Shown: piece after piece, positions 1 through 5,151 of the stretch
Position numbering within the stretch: the stretch's first letter is position 1
Layout of the letters: every line of letters begins with the position of its first letter
Assembly (NCBI GenBank): GCA_014381385.1
Contig: JACNLR010000198.1
Span: 1 to 5,151 of the forward strand
Direction of reading: 5' to 3'
DNA from: Planctomycetota bacterium
GTDB lineage: Bacteria > Planctomycetota > Phycisphaerae > Phycisphaerales > SM1A02
DNA length: 5,151 nt
The notes under the pieces: generated by a model
What the model saw: only the letters and a program-made list of their open reading frames with translations
Databases searched by the model: none
What the model was told of the DNA's origin: nothing
Made by a program: the position numbers and the translations under genes

Positions 1-406
1 TGATGCGGGTGGGTTCATGGCGGGCTCTTGTAGTACAAGTGGCATGGCGTGGAAAGTGCCGGGGCGAGTTGGTGATTCGCCAATCATCGGGCACGGGCTC
101 TACGTTGACCCACAGCGAGGTGCAGCAACTGGTACGGGACATGGTGAACTCATTAGCGGAATTTGCGGCTCGTTTCTCATAGTGGAACTTATGGGAAATG
201 GCGCAACGCCAGAAGAAGCAATTCATCAAACGCTTTCGAGACTTGCGCAGTGTTGGCCGCTTAAAAAAGAACACCAAGTCGCCTTTATCGCGACAACGCC
301 AACGGGCAATTTCGCCGCTGGTTCTCTCCGTCCCGGTTTTAAATATTCTGTATGTGATGGTTCCCAACAATCCGTTCTGGACCCTCAGATCATTCTTCAT
401 GCATAG
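1..406 (+). CDS. Glycosylasparaginase-family (Ntn) amidohydrolase, C-terminal part, 5' truncated by window
   Basis: This is the 3' end of a gene that enters from the left; the first whole codon begins at base 2 and the gene ends with TAG at 404-406. The visible 134 residues match the beta subunit of N4-(beta-N-acetylglucosaminyl)-L-asparaginase (aspartylglucosaminidase, a self-cleaving N-terminal-nucleophile hydrolase). The stretch STSGMAWKVPGRVGDSPIIG carries the family's GRVGDSP substrate-binding loop, whose Arg and Asp contact the aspartyl group. It is followed by GLYVD and by ATGTGHGE, equivalent to the family's TGxG(D/E) oxyanion/substrate loop, then GSFLIVELMGNGATPEEAI. By comparison with the human enzyme, the catalytic Thr at the autocleavage site should lie about 20 bases left of the window, so activity cannot be judged. 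An in-frame ATG at 17 is internal, because homology continues upstream of it. Family enzymes release aspartate from glycosylated or simple asparagine derivatives; the substrate here is unknown. The gene converges on the minus-strand STAS gene with a 48-base gap. Confidence 0.88.
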   Translation, partial: DAGGFMAGSCSTSGMAWKVPGRVGDSPIIGHGLYVDPQRGAATGTGHGELISGICGSFLIVELMGNGATPEEAIHQTLSRLAQCWPLKKEHQVAFIATTPTGNFAAGSLRPGFKYSVCDGSQQSVLDPQIILHA

Positions 407-454
407 TTGCACTTAGGCAATAAACGCCCCGCGGGATTGTTTAAGGTGGGCAGG
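407..454. other. Convergent intergenic gap, no strong terminator
   Basis: This 48-base gap separates two converging genes. It holds only weak dyads: TTGC/GCAA around 407-420, the 8-bp palindrome CCCGCGGG at 428-435, and TAAAC/GTTTA flanking it (421-425 and 439-443). None is followed by a T-run in either direction, so I do not call an intrinsic terminator here. Termination could be Rho-dependent or lie inside the opposing gene. Confidence 0.5.
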
Positions 455-814
455 TTACGCGACTTTGGTAAATTGGTAGAGTGGCGGGACTTTGCAGAGT
501 TTGAGTATATCTTGGACAGCGTTGGATCCAATTATATACACCACAGTTTCATGTTCTTGTGCTCGCCGAAGGATTGCAACGAGGCAAGCGGCAAGTTTGG
601 TGTCAGCAAAGGAAACATTTGTAAGGTTGAGCCAAAGAGCAGCAGGCTCAACTTCGAGCGCTTCGAGTGTGAGTTGCCAAAAGGCTCGGACAGTGTTAAT
701 CGTACGCAAATCACCTGCGACAACGATTGCTTTGGTTGGTTCACTTTGCCCTTGTAATACGTAAGAGCAGGGATTTTCTGGTTGGGTTCCACCCATATTT
801 GAAAATGCGATCAC
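455..814 (-). CDS. Single-domain STAS protein (SpoIIAA/MlaB-like)
   Basis: The 119-residue product is a lone STAS domain, a fold that works by protein-protein contact, for example anti-anti-sigma factors and the MlaB subunit of MlaFEDB-type lipid transporters. The beta strand KAIVVAGDL (residues 28-36) starts the domain. WLNLTNVSFADTKLAACLV (61-79) follows the usual hydrophobic strand, Asp-Ser/Thr loop and helix pattern, then ILRRAQ and VVYIIGSNAVQDILKLC complete it. At the position of the SpoIIAA phosphoserine there is Thr72 after Asp71, and the usual small residue/Gly is replaced by Lys-Leu. I chose GTG at 812-814 because GGAGG sits 7 bases ahead of it. The frame stays open to a TTG at 914-916, which would give 153 residues, but that start lies inside a terminator-like palindrome, has no good Shine-Dalgarno, and the added residues do not look like STAS. 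ATG at residue 7 is another option. No kinase, sigma factor or transporter subunit is in the window, so the partner is unknown. Confidence 0.75.
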   Translation of the reverse strand: MIAFSNMGGTQPENPCSYVLQGQSEPTKAIVVAGDLRTINTVRAFWQLTLEALEVEPAALWLNLTNVSFADTKLAACLVAILRRAQEHETVVYIIGSNAVQDILKLCKVPPLYQFTKVA

Positions 815-819
815 GGCAC

Positions 820-826
820 GGCCTCC
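820..826 (-). promoter_or_regulatory. Ribosome binding site deciding the STAS start
   Basis: On the minus strand GGAGG is read at 826-822, 7 bases before the GTG at 814-812. It is by far the best Shine-Dalgarno match upstream of the STAS domain. It supports the 119-residue form over the 153-residue TTG form. Confidence 0.55.
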
Positions 827-891
827 AGGTGCTTGTTTAAGTACAGGTAAATACAAGCGCTCATTGATGTAATCTTTTTGCAATTTCCAAT

Positions 892-925
892 AAAAAAACG
901 GTTTACAGTACTGCAAGCCGTTTTT
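892..925 (-). terminator. Intrinsic terminator-like palindrome (possibly bidirectional)
   Basis: The dyad is centred between bases 909 and 910. The left arm AAAAACGG (894-901) matches the right arm CCGTTTTT (918-925). The interior CAGTACTG (906-913) is itself a perfect palindrome, so 30 of 32 positions are complementary, with one T/G wobble pair (902/917) and one A/C mismatch (905/914) excluded as a pair. Read on the minus strand, the hairpin is followed by seven T (898-892). It begins 28 bases after the stop of the minus-strand lipoprotein gene (954-1238), the right place to end that transcript. On the plus strand it ends in five T. The GC core is short, so stability comes partly from the A/T arms. 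An alternative is a protein-binding operator, as the symmetry is unusually complete for a terminator. Confidence 0.7.
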
Positions 926-953
926 AGGGAAATAACGTGGATATAAATTGGTT

Positions 954-1238
954 TTAGTTTCGCACCACAGGCTTTGGAGTAAGGGTAGACGGGCTGTCTA
1001 CCATCCAGAATCGCTCTGAATCACCATGGAACAAACGATCGTTTGCGTTATTAGTTACTTGCTCATTGGCGCGATCTTCTGGATACGTAGAATCGAGGGT
1101 TTGCATGTTTGGAGTAAGCGCAGTCAAAATATTACTATTTTGCGTTCGTTCATTGCAGCCTATTGTGAATACACAAATGCCAAGTAGTGCAGTGGTCGTT
1201 GCTATTGTTTTCATAATTTTTACATTTGTATTATTCAT
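954..1238 (-). CDS. Small putative lipoprotein of unknown function
   Basis: The 94-residue product begins MNNTNVKIMKTIATTTALLG and has a Lys-containing N-terminus, then a hydrophobic stretch (ATTTALLGICVFTIGC, about residues 12-27) ending at Cys27. This fits a signal peptide with a lipobox, but TIGC lacks the usual Leu at -3, so lipidation is probable rather than certain. The mature part is short, polar and rich in Asn, Thr and Asp, with no recognisable domain, and ends in DRLFHGDSERFWMVDSPSTL followed by TPKPVVRN. From memory, similar R-F-W-M-x-D-x-P-S-x-L-T-P-x-P tails end small hypothetical proteins of planctomycetes; I cannot confirm this here. The start at 1236-1238 is chosen for the AGGA 9 bases upstream. 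A second ATG at 1212-1214 (residue 9) gives a more typical signal peptide but has no Shine-Dalgarno. The frame is open upstream to 1385, but that part runs into the divergent gene and lacks signals. It is followed by the palindromic terminator at 892-925. Confidence 0.65.
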   Translation of the reverse strand: MNNTNVKIMKTIATTTALLGICVFTIGCNERTQNSNILTALTPNMQTLDSTYPEDRANEQVTNNANDRLFHGDSERFWMVDSPSTLTPKPVVRN

Positions 1239-1353
1239 AGGTATATTTCCTAATAGAAGGTTGATAACGTTGCAGTATACACAATGCATAGGTTGTTGTG
1301 ACCCAATACAGAACTCTCTTCTCATGCTATCCTGCCACGCTATGGCTTCTGAC
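1239..1353. other. Divergent promoter region
   Basis: This interval separates the minus-strand lipoprotein gene from the plus-strand mazG-like/trpA genes and must hold promoters in both directions. The minus-strand candidate is listed separately. On the plus strand TTGATA at 1261-1266 is a fair -35 box, but no acceptable -10 lies 16-18 bases after it, so I do not call that promoter. The lipoprotein Shine-Dalgarno (AGGA, minus strand) lies at about 1248-1251. Confidence 0.5.
1274..1302 (-). promoter_or_regulatory. Candidate sigma70-type promoter for the lipoprotein gene
   Basis: Read on the minus strand, a -35 box GTCACA (1302-1297, 4 of 6 matches to TTGACA) is separated by 17 bases from a -10 box TATACT (1279-1274, 5 of 6 matches to TATAAT). 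Initiation about 7 bases later would leave a leader of roughly 30 bases before the ATG at 1238. Spacing and position fit well, but matches of this quality arise by chance. Confidence 0.35.
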
Positions 1354-1638
1354 ATGACAATTCGAGAATTCCAAATTTTGATCAAAAATCGCTATTTTGA
1401 AACCGATTCGGCGCGTGGAATAGCAAAAACCTTCCTTTGGCTCTCTGAAGAATTCGGTGAGTTAGCCCATGCACTTGGTAAATATGAGCGTGGAGATGCT
1501 GATATCGAAAATCTCAGGGAAGAATTTGCAGATGTTTTTGCATGGCTTACCACGATAGCCAATATCACCTCTATTGATCTTACTGAGGCAATCGAAGCAA
1601 AGTACATCAAAGAAGGCGGACCTAAAGGTACGAAATGA
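1354..1638 (+). CDS. MazG-like nucleotide pyrophosphohydrolase
   Basis: The 94-residue product matches the all-alpha NTP pyrophosphohydrolase (MazG-like) superfamily, which hydrolyses nucleoside triphosphates or modified nucleotides to monophosphate and pyrophosphate with Mg2+. The metal-binding signature EExxE...ExxD is intact: E32, E33 and E36 in WLSEEFGELAHAL, and E57 and D60 in EEFADVFAWL, 20 residues apart. The N-terminal MTIREFQ...RYFETDSARG is typical of single-domain members, and the length is far below the 260 or so residues of tandem-domain E. coli MazG. Start choice is uncertain: ATG at 1354 fits the homology, ATG at 1342 would add four residues (MASD), and neither has a clear Shine-Dalgarno. 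The frame open back to 1066 is antisense to the lipoprotein gene and not coding. The stop overlaps the trpA start (ATGA at 1635-1638), implying translational coupling. The substrate is unknown; housecleaning of non-canonical nucleotides is the general role. Confidence 0.85.
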   Translation: MTIREFQILIKNRYFETDSARGIAKTFLWLSEEFGELAHALGKYERGDADIENLREEFADVFAWLTTIANITSIDLTEAIEAKYIKEGGPKGTK

Positions 1639-2396
1639 GCAGAATTGACACCATCTTTAGCGACGGCAAAAAGAAACTCATGCCATTTATTGTCGGCGGT
1701 GATCCTTCGCTTGAAGTGTCAAAAGAAGTACTCCTAGCACTCGATAGTGCTGGAGCTGATGTTATTGAAATCGGAATCCCTTTCAGCGATCCAATCGCCG
1801 ATGGGCCCGTGATTGCGGCATCGATGCACCGTGCACTCCAAAACGGTGTAACACCCAGCAGTATTCTTGATATAGTTTTTGCAATCCGTCAGAACATTTC
1901 AGCGGGAATAATCGCAATGGTGAGCGAATCCATCGTTTCAAAAAGTGGTGGCGAGGCATTCATTGAACGCTTAGCAAAAGCGGGTTTTGATGGAATTATT
2001 ATTCCAGATATTGATGATGCGTATGCACGCCCTCTTTCGCAATACTGCGAAACAATTGATTTCTCCTTTACAATGCTCGTGGCACCTACGACTTCCCTTC
2101 CAAGAGTGCAGGAACTTGCAGAACTTTCTTCAGGATTTCTCTATATCCTCGCAAGGACGGGCCTCACAGGTGAGCAATCCGAGATGCCTACGTTGGACTC
2201 TCGATTAGCTGCAATCAGAGAAGTAACAGACCTGCCATTGGCGGTCGGTTTTGGCATTTCCACAGCGGAGCATGTCGCCGCTGTACATACATATGCAGAT
2301 GCTGCCATTGTTGGATCTGCGTTGGTTCGAAGACTTCAAGAAGTAGACACCCCAGCGATAGCTGCTGCGAAGTTTGTTCAAGAAATCACACAATAA
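1635..2396 (+). CDS. trpA: Tryptophan synthase alpha subunit
   Basis: TrpA cleaves indole-3-glycerol phosphate to glyceraldehyde 3-phosphate and indole, which passes to TrpB for condensation with serine. The 253-residue TIM barrel is close to the usual 250-270. MPFIVGGDP (16-24) is the first strand and loop. ADVIEIGIPFSDPIADGPVI holds the catalytic pair Glu45 and Asp56, equivalent to Glu49 and Asp60 of the Salmonella enzyme with the same 11-residue spacing. FDGIIIPD is the mid-barrel strand, YILARTGLTG gives the active-site Tyr and the mobile loop 6 region, and VGFGIS plus AIVGSALV form the phosphate-binding end. The Tyr-Asn-Pro-like stretch of many homologues is replaced by MVSESIV. AAGG lies 6 bases ahead of the ATG, within the end of the mazG-like gene, and the genes overlap by 4 bases. 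trpB is not adjacent, so it must be supplied from elsewhere (the genes to the left beyond 1354 are on the other strand). Confidence 0.97.
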   Translation: MSRIDTIFSDGKKKLMPFIVGGDPSLEVSKEVLLALDSAGADVIEIGIPFSDPIADGPVIAASMHRALQNGVTPSSILDIVFAIRQNISAGIIAMVSESIVSKSGGEAFIERLAKAGFDGIIIPDIDDAYARPLSQYCETIDFSFTMLVAPTTSLPRVQELAELSSGFLYILARTGLTGEQSEMPTLDSRLAAIREVTDLPLAVGFGISTAEHVAAVHTYADAAIVGSALVRRLQEVDTPAIAAAKFVQEITQ

Positions 2397-2400
2397 GACC

Positions 2401-2429
2401 TTGCTTGCAACGCAACATTTTTAGATACT
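2401..2429 (+). promoter_or_regulatory. Weak candidate promoter ahead of glutamine synthetase
   Basis: TTGCTT (2401-2406) and GATACT (2424-2429) are spaced by 17 bases in the 58-base gap between trpA and the glutamine synthetase gene. The -10 matches 4 of 6 and the -35 only 3 of 6 consensus bases, so this may be chance. No sigma54-type GG-N10-GC element that would indicate nitrogen control is obvious in the gap. A 4-bp stem TTGC/GCAA followed by CATTTTT (about 2405-2422) is too weak to call a trpA terminator. Confidence 0.25.
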
Positions 2430-2454
2430 ACGGGGAATTGGTAGGAGCCAAAAC

Positions 2455-4599
2455 ATGGAAGATATAACAATGTCAAGTGCAATGGATGTGCGAAACAATG
2501 ATTATTGCGACTCATACGGTTGCAGAACTTTCTCGGGTGATGTGATGCTGCGGTATCTCCAACCGGAAGTGCACAAATCCCTCTTAAATACAATCGAGAA
2601 CGCTAAACCACTGGACCCTGCAATCGCAAATAGTATTGCAGACGCCATGAAGGAATGGGCAATCGACAATGGCTGTACGCATTACACCCACTGGTTCCAA
2701 CCACTGACTGGTGCAACAGCCGAGAAACACGATAGTTTTCTAGAGCCAACTCCAAATGGTGCTCTTGCAGTTTTTTCAGGCGACATGCTTATTCGTGGCG
2801 AACCAGATGCTTCTAGTTTTCCTTCGGGCGGTATTCGAGATACGTGGGAAGCGCGTGGCTATACAGCTTGGGATGCGACAAGCCCTGCATTTATTATGCC
2901 AAACGAAGAAGGCGGAACGCTCTGTATTCCAACAGCATTCGTCTCTTGGACAGGCGAAGCACTCGACAAGAAAACGCCCCTGCTTCGTTCCATTGATGTT
3001 GTAAACACACAAGCGAAACGCATACTTGCAATTTTTGGAACCGAAGCAAATCGTGTAATAACGACCCTTGGTCTTGAGCAAGAATATTTTTTGATTGACG
3101 AAGCATTCGTTGCCAACCGCCCTGATATTTTACTTTGCGGCCGAACGCTCCTTGGTGCTCCCCCACCGAAAGGTCATCAACTCGACGACCATTACTTTGG
3201 CAAAATACCTGACCGAGTTTTAGCGTTTATGGACGACGCCGAACATCAACTCTATGAACTTGGCATTCCAGTAAAAACTCGCCATAACGAAGTGGCTCCT
3301 GGGCAATACGAAATTGCTCCAACGTACGAGAACGCAAATGTCGCATCCGATCACCAGATGCTTCTGATGGAAGTACTTAAAGCAACAGCACAGGCCCATG
3401 GTTTTGTATGCCTGCTCCACGAAAAGCCATTCTCTGGCGTTAACGGCTCAGGCAAACATAACAACTGGTCAATCGCAACGGATACGGGTAGTAACTTGTT
3501 AAGCCCAGGCAAGGAACCGCAGACTAACATGCAATTTTTAACGTTTCTTTTTGCAGTCATCCGTGCTGTAGACATACACGCCGATTTGCTTCGAGCCGCT
3601 GTAGCATCTGCTGCAAACGACCACCGTCTTGGGGCTAATGAAGCACCACCTGCGATTATCTCGATTTTCCTTGGTGAAATGCTTACGGATATTCTCGACC
3701 AAATTGAAACAGAGGAGTCAAGGGGTGCAAGATCTGGCGGTACGTTAGATCTGGGCACAGTGACTATTCCGAACCTTGACCGAGATAGCGGAGACCGTAA
3801 CCGAACAAGTCCGTTCGCTTTTACAGGAAACAAGTTTGAATTCAGAGCGGTTGGCTCAACATCAACAATTGCTTGGCCGAACACAATTTTAAATACGATT
3901 ATTGCAGAGTCACTTGACCATATTGCCACGCAACTAGAAAGTACGCTTGCAGGCAGTACATCTACTGAACAACGCGACACTGCAGTCAGAGCGTTACTTA
4001 GAGACATACTTCGCGATCACCGAAGAATTGTTTTTGATGGTGACAATTACTCTACGCAGTGGCACGAAGAAGCAGCAGTTCGAGGTCTTCCTAATCTCAG
4101 AACCGCACCCGATGCATTCCCTGCCCTTGTGACTGACAAAGCGTTTGCGTTATTTTCCCACTACAACGTGTTAAGTGAACGTGAGTTGCAGGCACGAGAA
4201 GATGTAATGCTTGAAACGTACTGCACAAAAATTTCAATTGAAGCACGTACACTCATTCAAATGTTAAGCACACAGGTTCTCCCCGCTGCGCTTCGTTACC
4301 AAGACCAACTTGCAAGTGTAGTTGCTGCTTCGCACGCAGTTTCAATAGATTGCCGCCGTACATCAGGCCTCCTTTCTGATATCGCGAAGTACAGTGAGGG
4401 GATTTTAAAATCCCTCGAACAATTGAGCGATACAGTTGGGCAAGAACACAGCGACAGTATTTCACATGCGCTGTTTATCAGAGACTCCCTGCTTCCCGCA
4501 ATGGTGAAAGCAAGGGCTATTTCTGACAAACTTGAAGCATTGGTGCCAGATGATATATGGCCGCTGCCTTCGTATACTGAAATGTTGTTTATTCGCTAG
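2455..4599 (+). CDS. glnN: Glutamine synthetase type III (GSIII)
   Basis: The 714-residue product makes glutamine from glutamate, ammonia and ATP in the cytoplasm. Its length fits GSIII (about 700-730) and excludes GSI (about 450-470). The N-terminal YGCRTFSGDVMLRYLQ region (21-36) and THYTHWFQPLTGATAEKHDS (75-94) are GSIII-specific. GEPDASSFPSGGIRDTWEAR (115-134) and GYTAWDATSPAFIM follow. Catalytic-domain motifs are in order: metal ligands in GLEQEYFLID (206-215), RHNEVAPGQYEIAP (276-289), NGSGKHNNWS (330-339, ATP/metal His), RLGANEAPPAIISIFLG (391-407) and NRTSPFAFTGNKFEFR (449-464), the GSIII signature with the glutamate-binding Arg. The helical C-terminal region (about 560-714) is typical of the family, which forms dodecamers. 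The start is supported by AGGAG 7 bases upstream; ATG codons at residues 6 and 10 are alternatives without comparable signals. All key motifs are intact, so it should be active. There is no P-II gene nearby and no visible nitrogen-control site. Confidence 0.97.
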   Translation: MEDITMSSAMDVRNNDYCDSYGCRTFSGDVMLRYLQPEVHKSLLNTIENAKPLDPAIANSIADAMKEWAIDNGCTHYTHWFQPLTGATAEKHDSFLEPTPNGALAVFSGDMLIRGEPDASSFPSGGIRDTWEARGYTAWDATSPAFIMPNEEGGTLCIPTAFVSWTGEALDKKTPLLRSIDVVNTQAKRILAIFGTEANRVITTLGLEQEYFLIDEAFVANRPDILLCGRTLLGAPPPKGHQLDDHYFGKIPDRVLAFMDDAEHQLYELGIPVKTRHNEVAPGQYEIAPTYENANVASDHQMLLMEVLKATAQAHGFVCLLHEKPFSGVNGSGKHNNWSIATDTGSNLLSPGKEPQTNMQFLTFLFAVIRAVDIHADLLRAAVASAANDHRLGANEAPPAIISIFLGEMLTDILDQIETEESRGARSGGTLDLGTVTIPNLDRDSGDRNRTSPFAFTGNKFEFRAVGSTSTIAWPNTILNTIIAESLDHIATQLESTLAGSTSTEQRDTAVRALLRDILRDHRRIVFDGDNYSTQWHEEAAVRGLPNLRTAPDAFPALVTDKAFALFSHYNVLSERELQAREDVMLETYCTKISIEARTLIQMLSTQVLPAALRYQDQLASVVAASHAVSIDCRRTSGLLSDIAKYSEGILKSLEQLSDTVGQEHSDSISHALFIRDSLLPAMVKARAISDKLEALVPDDIWPLPSYTEMLFIR

Positions 4600-4600
4600 G

Positions 4601-4656
4601 ATAGCCCTGCGAGCTGATATCGGCTATTATATGGGGCTCGAAAGAAGGATATCCCT
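4601..4656 (+). other. Structured leader candidate upstream of tig
   Basis: The gap after the glutamine synthetase stop holds ATAGCC (4601-4606) paired to GGCTAT (4622-4627), CGAGC (4610-4614) paired to GCTCG (4636-4640), and two GATATC copies (4616-4621, 4648-4653) that could pair with each other. The first two dyads interleave, so they could form only as alternatives or as a pseudoknot. The stem at 4601-4627 is not followed by a T-run, so it is a poor terminator. The tig Shine-Dalgarno AAGGA (4645-4649) partly overlaps the 8-bp palindrome GGATATCC (4647-4654). These short repeats may be coincidental. Confidence 0.3.
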
Positions 4657-5151
4657 ATGACAACTGCAGCTACGCACACCTATGAAATCACTATTGAAGA
4701 TGCTGGACCAGCACGCAAACGAGTCAACATCACAGTACCCCCTGATGCAGTAAATGCAAAACTCCAAGATTCTATGGGCATGCTTAAGAATCAAACCGTA
4801 ATTCCTGGCTTCCGCAAAGGAAAAGTGCCACCGCATATACTTGAAAAACGATTCGGTGAATCCATTCGATCGGAAGCTCGCAATGAGATTGTTTCGGATG
4901 CTTGGAAGGAAGCTACCGAGAAATTTGAATTGAAAACCCTCGGTGAACCAGAACCAGTAGGCGATCCAATGGAACTCGTGCTAGAGCAAGGGAAACCATT
5001 ATCGTTCTCGCTTGAAGTTGAAGTAATGCCAGAATTTGATCTTCCCGCTTTTGACGACATAAAATTATCACGTCCGGTTGTTGAAGTACTAGAAAAGCAT
5101 ATCGACGAAGAAATCGAGCGTCAAAAAATACGCAATGGTAACCCTGCGGAC
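4657..5151 (+). CDS. tig: Trigger factor, N-terminal part, 3' truncated by window
   Basis: Trigger factor is the ribosome-associated chaperone that meets nascent chains at the exit tunnel; the whole protein is usually 430-500 residues, of which 165 are visible. The ribosome-binding signature GFRKGKVP is complete at residues 51-58, including the Phe-Arg-Lys tip that contacts ribosomal protein uL23. It is followed by PHILEKRFGESIRSEARNEI, the usual continuation of the N-terminal domain (to about residue 115). LSFSLEVEVMPEFDLPAFDD (about 114-133) is the linker strand, after which the chain heads towards the peptidyl-prolyl isomerase domain with a charged helix (EKHIDEEIERQKIRNG). AAGGA lies 7 bases ahead of the ATG. 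The gene follows glutamine synthetase by 57 bases on the same strand. In many bacteria tig precedes clpP and clpX; whether that holds here lies beyond the window. Confidence 0.95.
   Translation, partial: MTTAATHTYEITIEDAGPARKRVNITVPPDAVNAKLQDSMGMLKNQTVIPGFRKGKVPPHILEKRFGESIRSEARNEIVSDAWKEATEKFELKTLGEPEPVGDPMELVLEQGKPLSFSLEVEVMPEFDLPAFDDIKLSRPVVEVLEKHIDEEIERQKIRNGNPAD

Noticed and set aside
407..757. Plus-strand open frame of 116 codons opposite the STAS gene
   Set aside because: It is antisense to the recognisable STAS domain and its translation has no domain-like pattern or ribosome site.
1066..1341. Upstream extension of the MazG-like frame to give a 190-residue protein
   Set aside because: The added part overlaps the lipoprotein gene on the other strand and shows no family resemblance. 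MazG homology begins at MTIREF (1354).
1239..1385. Upstream extension of the lipoprotein frame to 143 residues
   Set aside because: It would place the signal peptide in mid-protein and overlap the MazG-like start; the ATG at 1238 has AGGA at suitable spacing.
2401..2422. Hairpin plus T-run after trpA as an intrinsic terminator
   Set aside because: The stem TTGC/GCAA is only 4 bp; it would not form a stable terminator hairpin.
3351..4007. A 218-codon open frame antisense to the glutamine synthetase gene
   Set aside because: It lies wholly opposite a strongly conserved gene, its translation is Ser/Val-rich without any recognisable motif, and no Shine-Dalgarno or promoter supports it. It is a shadow frame.
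1..5151. A novel defence, mobile or RNA-based system
   Set aside because: Reading both strands I found no direct-repeat array, transposase, terminal inverted repeats, tRNA or rRNA, toxin-antitoxin pair or nuclease/helicase domain. The gene content is housekeeping plus two small proteins of uncertain role.

Overview
The window reads as ordinary bacterial chromosome with moderate base composition and dense coding. It holds six genes, two of them cut by the window edges. A planctomycete, perhaps of the Phycisphaerae type, is my best guess. The reasons are a type III glutamine synthetase, a short MazG-like protein of the MTIREFQ...EEFADVFAWL type, and a small putative lipoprotein ending in an RFWMVDSPSTLTPKP-like tail. 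This assignment rests on remembered family resemblance and is not proven by the sequence.

Layout. At the left edge (1-406, +) is the C-terminal part of a glycosylasparaginase-family amidohydrolase. Facing it (455-814, -) is a small single-domain STAS protein. Further right on the same minus strand (954-1238) is a short secreted or lipid-anchored protein of unknown function. Between the two minus-strand genes lies a near-perfect 32-bp palindrome (894-925) with A and T tracts on its two sides. It looks like an intrinsic terminator and bears on where the STAS gene starts. The interval 1239-1353 is a divergent promoter region.

From there everything is on the plus strand: a MazG-like nucleotide pyrophosphohydrolase (1354-1638), trpA (1635-2396, overlapping it by 4 bases), a complete type III glutamine synthetase (2455-4599) and the start of tig, trigger factor (4657 to the right edge). 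The gaps around the glutamine synthetase gene are 58 and 57 bases and contain no strong terminator, so read-through along mazG-like/trpA/glnN/tig is possible. Each of the last three genes has its own Shine-Dalgarno sequence.

Functionally these are housekeeping genes: nucleotide-pool cleaning, the indole-releasing step of tryptophan synthesis, ammonia assimilation and co-translational folding. trpB is not next to trpA here. I see no mobile element, CRISPR array, RNA gene, toxin-antitoxin pair or defence locus, and nothing that I would call a new biological system. The points worth a second look are the STAS start/terminator conflict, the uncharacterised small lipoprotein, the coupling of a MazG-like gene to trpA, and possible RNA structure in the tig leader.
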